From positions 1-37,826 of the forward strand of contig JAPLOL010000171.1 of NCBI GenBank assembly GCA_026400735.1: a stretch of DNA of 37,826 nt. Reading direction: 5' to 3'. Shown here piece after piece: positions 35,132 to 37,826 of this stretch; position 1 is the stretch's first letter, and each line of letters starts with the position of its first letter. The stretch comes from Alphaproteobacteria bacterium. Its GTDB lineage: Bacteria > Pseudomonadota > Alphaproteobacteria > Caulobacterales > Aquidulcibacteraceae. Below the pieces are notes generated by a model. The model made no database searches. It saw only the letters and a list, made by a program, of their open reading frames with translations, and was not told where the DNA came from. Position numbers and translations under genes: made by a program.

Positions 35132-37594
35132 TCAATCGAGACCGAGTTTGCTTCGGGTCGCTTTGGTGATGCTGACCGCGCTCTTGGCGTAGTCAGCCCA
35201 CGGGTCTGGCTCATTCAACCGCGCGTGCATGTCTTTCAGCTTGAACACTGAGGCTGCGGGGATGGTTTTCAGCTCATCCCAACTCACCGGCACCGCGATT
35301 GGCGCCGTGCCGCGCGCGCGTGGCGAGTAGGGCGCGATCGCTGTCGCGCCGCGACCGTTGCGCAAATAGTCGATGAAAATGCGGCCTTTGCGTTTGGCCT
35401 TCGACATGTTCGCGACAAAACGCTTTGGGTCGAGTGCCGCGATCTGCTCCGCCACATCGCTTGCGAATTGCTTGAACTCGTCCCATTCAAGCTTCGGCTT
35501 CACGTTGAGCACGATGTGAATGCCTTTGCCGCCGGTGATCATCGCGAATGATTTGAGATCGGCGGTTTCCAGCAGAGCTTTGATATCGAAAGCCGCTCGC
35601 TTCACGACCTGGAAGTCGAGCTCTTCGTCCGGATCGAGATCGAAGATCAAACGATCGGGATGCTCCAGATCTTTGTTCTTCGAGCCCCACAGGTGAAATT
35701 CCAGAGCGCTGATCTGCGCCGCCGAGACAATCGCCGTCGCGTTCGGCAACGTGATGTATTCTTCCGGTTTGCCGTCGCTCTCGGCGATATCGATGACCTT
35801 GATCTCATCCGGCATGCCTTTCATCGCGTGCTTCTGAAAGAATGTCTGCTTGCCGACGCCATCAGGCGCGCGCACCAAACTCACCGGCCGCCCAAACAAA
35901 TGCGCGCCCATGCGATCGGCGGCCATGTCGAGATAAGCCGCCAGCTCCGCTTTGGTGACGCCGGATTCCGGGAAGAGCACTTTCTCCGGATGTGTCAGCC
36001 GCACGCGCGTCCGCATCGAAGGCGCGGCTTGCTCGGCATGCACATCCTTCGCGGTCTTGTCGCCGCGCAGGCCGAGGAAAACACCGTGCCGTATCGCGCC
36101 TTCACTGGTGAACTCCGCAAACCGAACCTGCGCAACCAGCTTCGGCTCAACCCATTTCGCACCCTTAGCTGCTTCACGCGGCACAGCCAGTGCTGGTTTC
36201 ACACGTTCAAGCTTGCTCAGTTTTTCGTGCAGCGACGCGAGCATCTTGTCGTTGAAGCCGGTCCCGACATTGCCGCGATACTGTAGCTTTCCATCAACGC
36301 GATCCGCCATCATAAGCGCTGCAAACGCGCGGCCTTTCAGCGAAGGCTGATAGCCAATGATCACGAACTCTTGCTCGTTGACGAGCTTCACCTTCAGCCA
36401 CGCATTCGAACGTCCGCTCGAATAGGTCGAACTGGCCTTTTTCGAAACGATGCCCTCAAGCCCTTGCTCACGAAACGCGCCCAGCACGTCAGGGCCGTTG
36501 CCTTCGAAATAGGGGCTGACGCGTATAGGCGCTTTCGCCTTCGCGAGCAGCTTTCCAAGCCGCTCCTTACGGTCGCTTAGCGGCGTCTTGCGCAGGTCCT
36601 TCGCGCCGTCAGCGAGCACATCGAACACAAAGTACGACGCGCCCTTGGACACGCCGCTTTCGAGCGATTTCTGCAGCGCCGAAAAATCCGTCTTACCGTT
36701 CGCCTGCGCGACAGCGACTTCGCCGTCCAGCAGAACGTCTTTTAAGTTCAACGCCGCCAGTGCGTCGGCGACAGACTGAAATTTGCCCGTCCAGTCCAAA
36801 CCCGTGCGTGTATAGAGCCGCACGCTATCGCCGCTCACTGCAGCTTGAATCCGATAGCCGTCGTACTTGATCTCGTGAATCCAAGCGTCGCTCTCCGGTG
36901 CTATCTCCGCGCGTGTCGCTAGCGCGGGCTCAACGAACGCCCATTTCGGGGGCGTTGCGGCCTTTGGCGCGCGTTCGCCGCCTTTGCTCCACACACGCGC
37001 GCCGCCGCTGCGCACGTCTTCAATCGTGCGGCCGGAGATCACGCTCGTCACGCTGCGGGCGACCGGATCCTCTTTGCCCGCAAACGCGTCCTTCGATTTG
37101 AACAACAGCCAAGGATTGCCGCGTTCGCCTTCGCGCGGCTTGATCTTGACCATGTGGAATTCGCCCATCAGCCGCTCGCCGCCGAGCACGAATTTCAACT
37201 CACCCTTCGCCATGCCCTCATCGGGATCGAGCAGCCATTTCACTTTGCCGGTGTCCCAGATGATCACCGACCCCGCGCCGTACTCGCCCTTCGGAATGAC
37301 GCCTTCGAATGAGCCGTACTCAATCGGGTGGTTCTCGGTGCGCATCGCGAGGCGCTTGACGGTGGGATCGAGAGAAGGGCCCTGTGGCACGGCCCAACTC
37401 ATCAGCACGCCGTTGTGCTCAAGCCGAAAATCGTAATGCAGGCGCGTCGCCGCGTGCTTTTGCACGACGAACATGCCGCCGGCGTCCTTCACGGTCCCGC
37501 CAGCAGGCTCTGTCGTCTTTTTGAAATCGCGCATGCGGACGTAGTCGGCGAGATCGCCGACCTTATCGCCCGCCTTTACAGACTTGCGCGCCAT
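35132..37594 (-). CDS. ligD: Multifunctional DNA ligase D (phosphoesterase-ligase-polymerase)
   Basis: The 820-residue protein repairs double-strand breaks by non-homologous end joining. The N-terminal 3'-phosphoesterase domain (about 20-165) has RLHYDFRLEH (51-60) and ENHPIEYGSFEG. The ATP-dependent ligase domain has the adenylated Lys243 in HEIKYDGYR, DVLLDGEV, and EGIVSKKASSTYSSGR through GLRGDK. The C-terminal primase-polymerase domain begins near 532 (THPEKVLFP) and has catalytic aspartates in FDLDPDEELDF near 650 and HIVLNV. The domain order PE-ligase-polymerase is as in Pseudomonas LigD. Ku is encoded 9 bases upstream, so the two form an operon. Length is normal for the three-domain type. 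Confidence 0.96.
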   Translation of the reverse strand: MARKSVKAGDKVGDLADYVRMRDFKKTTEPAGGTVKDAGGMFVVQKHAATRLHYDFRLEHNGVLMSWAVPQGPSLDPTVKRLAMRTENHPIEYGSFEGVIPKGEYGAGSVIIWDTGKVKWLLDPDEGMAKGELKFVLGGERLMGEFHMVKIKPREGERGNPWLLFKSKDAFAGKEDPVARSVTSVISGRTIEDVRSGGARVWSKGGERAPKAATPPKWAFVEPALATRAEIAPESDAWIHEIKYDGYRIQAAVSGDSVRLYTRTGLDWTGKFQSVADALAALNLKDVLLDGEVAVAQANGKTDFSALQKSLESGVSKGASYFVFDVLADGAKDLRKTPLSDRKERLGKLLAKAKAPIRVSPYFEGNGPDVLGAFREQGLEGIVSKKASSTYSSGRSNAWLKVKLVNEQEFVIIGYQPSLKGRAFAALMMADRVDGKLQYRGNVGTGFNDKMLASLHEKLSKLERVKPALAVPREAAKGAKWVEPKLVAQVRFAEFTSEGAIRHGVFLGLRGDKTAKDVHAEQAAPSMRTRVRLTHPEKVLFPESGVTKAELAAYLDMAADRMGAHLFGRPVSLVRAPDGVGKQTFFQKHAMKGMPDEIKVIDIAESDGKPEEYITLPNATAIVSAAQISALEFHLWGSKNKDLEHPDRLIFDLDPDEELDFQVVKRAAFDIKALLETADLKSFAMITGGKGIHIVLNVKPKLEWDEFKQFASDVAEQIAALDPKRFVANMSKAKRKGRIFIDYLRNGRGATAIAPYSPRARGTAPIAVPVSWDELKTIPAASVFKLKDMHARLNEPDPWADYAKSAVSITKATRSKLGLD

Positions 37595-37603
37595 CGCATT
37601 GGC

Positions 37604-37826
37604 TTATTTCTTCGCGCGCTTCTTCGCCGGAGCTTTAGCAGGCGCTTTCGCGCGCGGCGTCTTCGTGCGTTCTGCGGCTGCACGGCGCTTCGGCGCCGGT
37701 GTTTCTTCTTCCTCGTCGGCGATCGGCTTCGACTTCTTCGCCAGCGACTTCTTCAGCGCATCCACGAGCGAGACGACGTTATCGCCATAATCGTTAGACG
37801 GCATCTCTTGGTCTTCCAGAACGAGC
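37604..37826 (-). CDS. ku: Ku protein, C-terminal end (cut by window edge)
   Basis: Only the last 73 or so residues are inside the window; the frame remains open to base 37826. NVVSLVDALKKSLAKK is the typical end of the bacterial Ku core, which forms a ring on DNA ends and recruits LigD. It is followed by an Ala/Lys/Arg-rich tail (RAKAPAKAPAKKRAKK), like the basic extensions that let some bacterial Ku proteins bind DNA. The ATG at 37804 is internal, because the reading continues upstream as LVLEDQE. The gene is 9 bases before ligD on the same strand. Confidence 0.88.
   Translation of the reverse strand, partial: LVLEDQEMPSNDYGDNVVSLVDALKKSLAKKSKPIADEEEETPAPKRRAAAERTKTPRAKAPAKAPAKKRAKK

Overview
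The window looks like chromosome from a GC-rich alphaproteobacterium. It has dense short-spaced operons, many ATGA/TGATG stop-start overlaps, alphaproteobacterial-style glutathione-linked formaldehyde detoxification, a KorAB-type 2-oxoacid oxidoreductase and a Ku/LigD pair. A Caulobacterales/Hyphomonadaceae-like host is my inference from overall gene content; no rRNA or tRNA gene is visible to settle it. I found no insertion sequence, prophage, CRISPR array or RNA gene, and no gene-free stretch longer than 300 bases.

Layout, left to right. (1) 91-1612: an unrecognised lysine/arginine-rich protein and an orphan Phd/YefM-type antitoxin-like protein with basic tails. (2) 1675-5178: formaldehyde oxidation: class III alcohol dehydrogenase, a frameshifted thioredoxin-fold gene, a GFA-family zinc protein, a small secreted protein and S-formylglutathione hydrolase. 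(3) 5123-9624: a giant DUF2339 membrane protein (minus strand) and a divergent FAH-family hydrolase. (4) 9621-15944, minus strand: a four-gene operon of fused 5-oxoprolinase, DUF969, DUF979 and DUF2891, best read as 5-oxoproline uptake and hydrolysis to glutamate. (5) 16050-22918: a GltD-like flavoprotein with ferredoxin domains, then two paralogous small secreted/membrane proteins and a C39-like cysteine peptidase lipoprotein, then KorA and KorB and a small membrane protein. (6) 22926-28854: a trans-4-hydroxyproline catabolic cluster (D-amino-acid dehydrogenase-like enzyme divergent from a deaminase, epimerase, TSUP permease and DUF885 peptidase). (7) 28857-31925, minus strand: a complete core of the URC uracil-degradation pathway (urc1, urc4, upp). 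(8) 32015-37826, minus strand: DUF72 protein, crotonase-fold enzyme, lipoprotein, CPBP protease, LigD and the C-terminal end of Ku, i.e. bacterial non-homologous end joining.

Taken together the window is rich in nitrogen and carbon salvage (5-oxoproline, hydroxyproline, uracil) that feeds glutamate or 2-oxoglutarate, plus a 2-oxoacid:ferredoxin oxidoreductase with its own probable electron-transfer partner. The least explained part is 18081-19619: two tandem small proteins (about 38 of 64 aligned core residues identical) with signal peptides and strongly conserved hydrophobic C-terminal tails, the second one translationally coupled to a C39-like peptidase lipoprotein. This is my leading candidate for an undescribed system, possibly a peptidase with dedicated small substrates.
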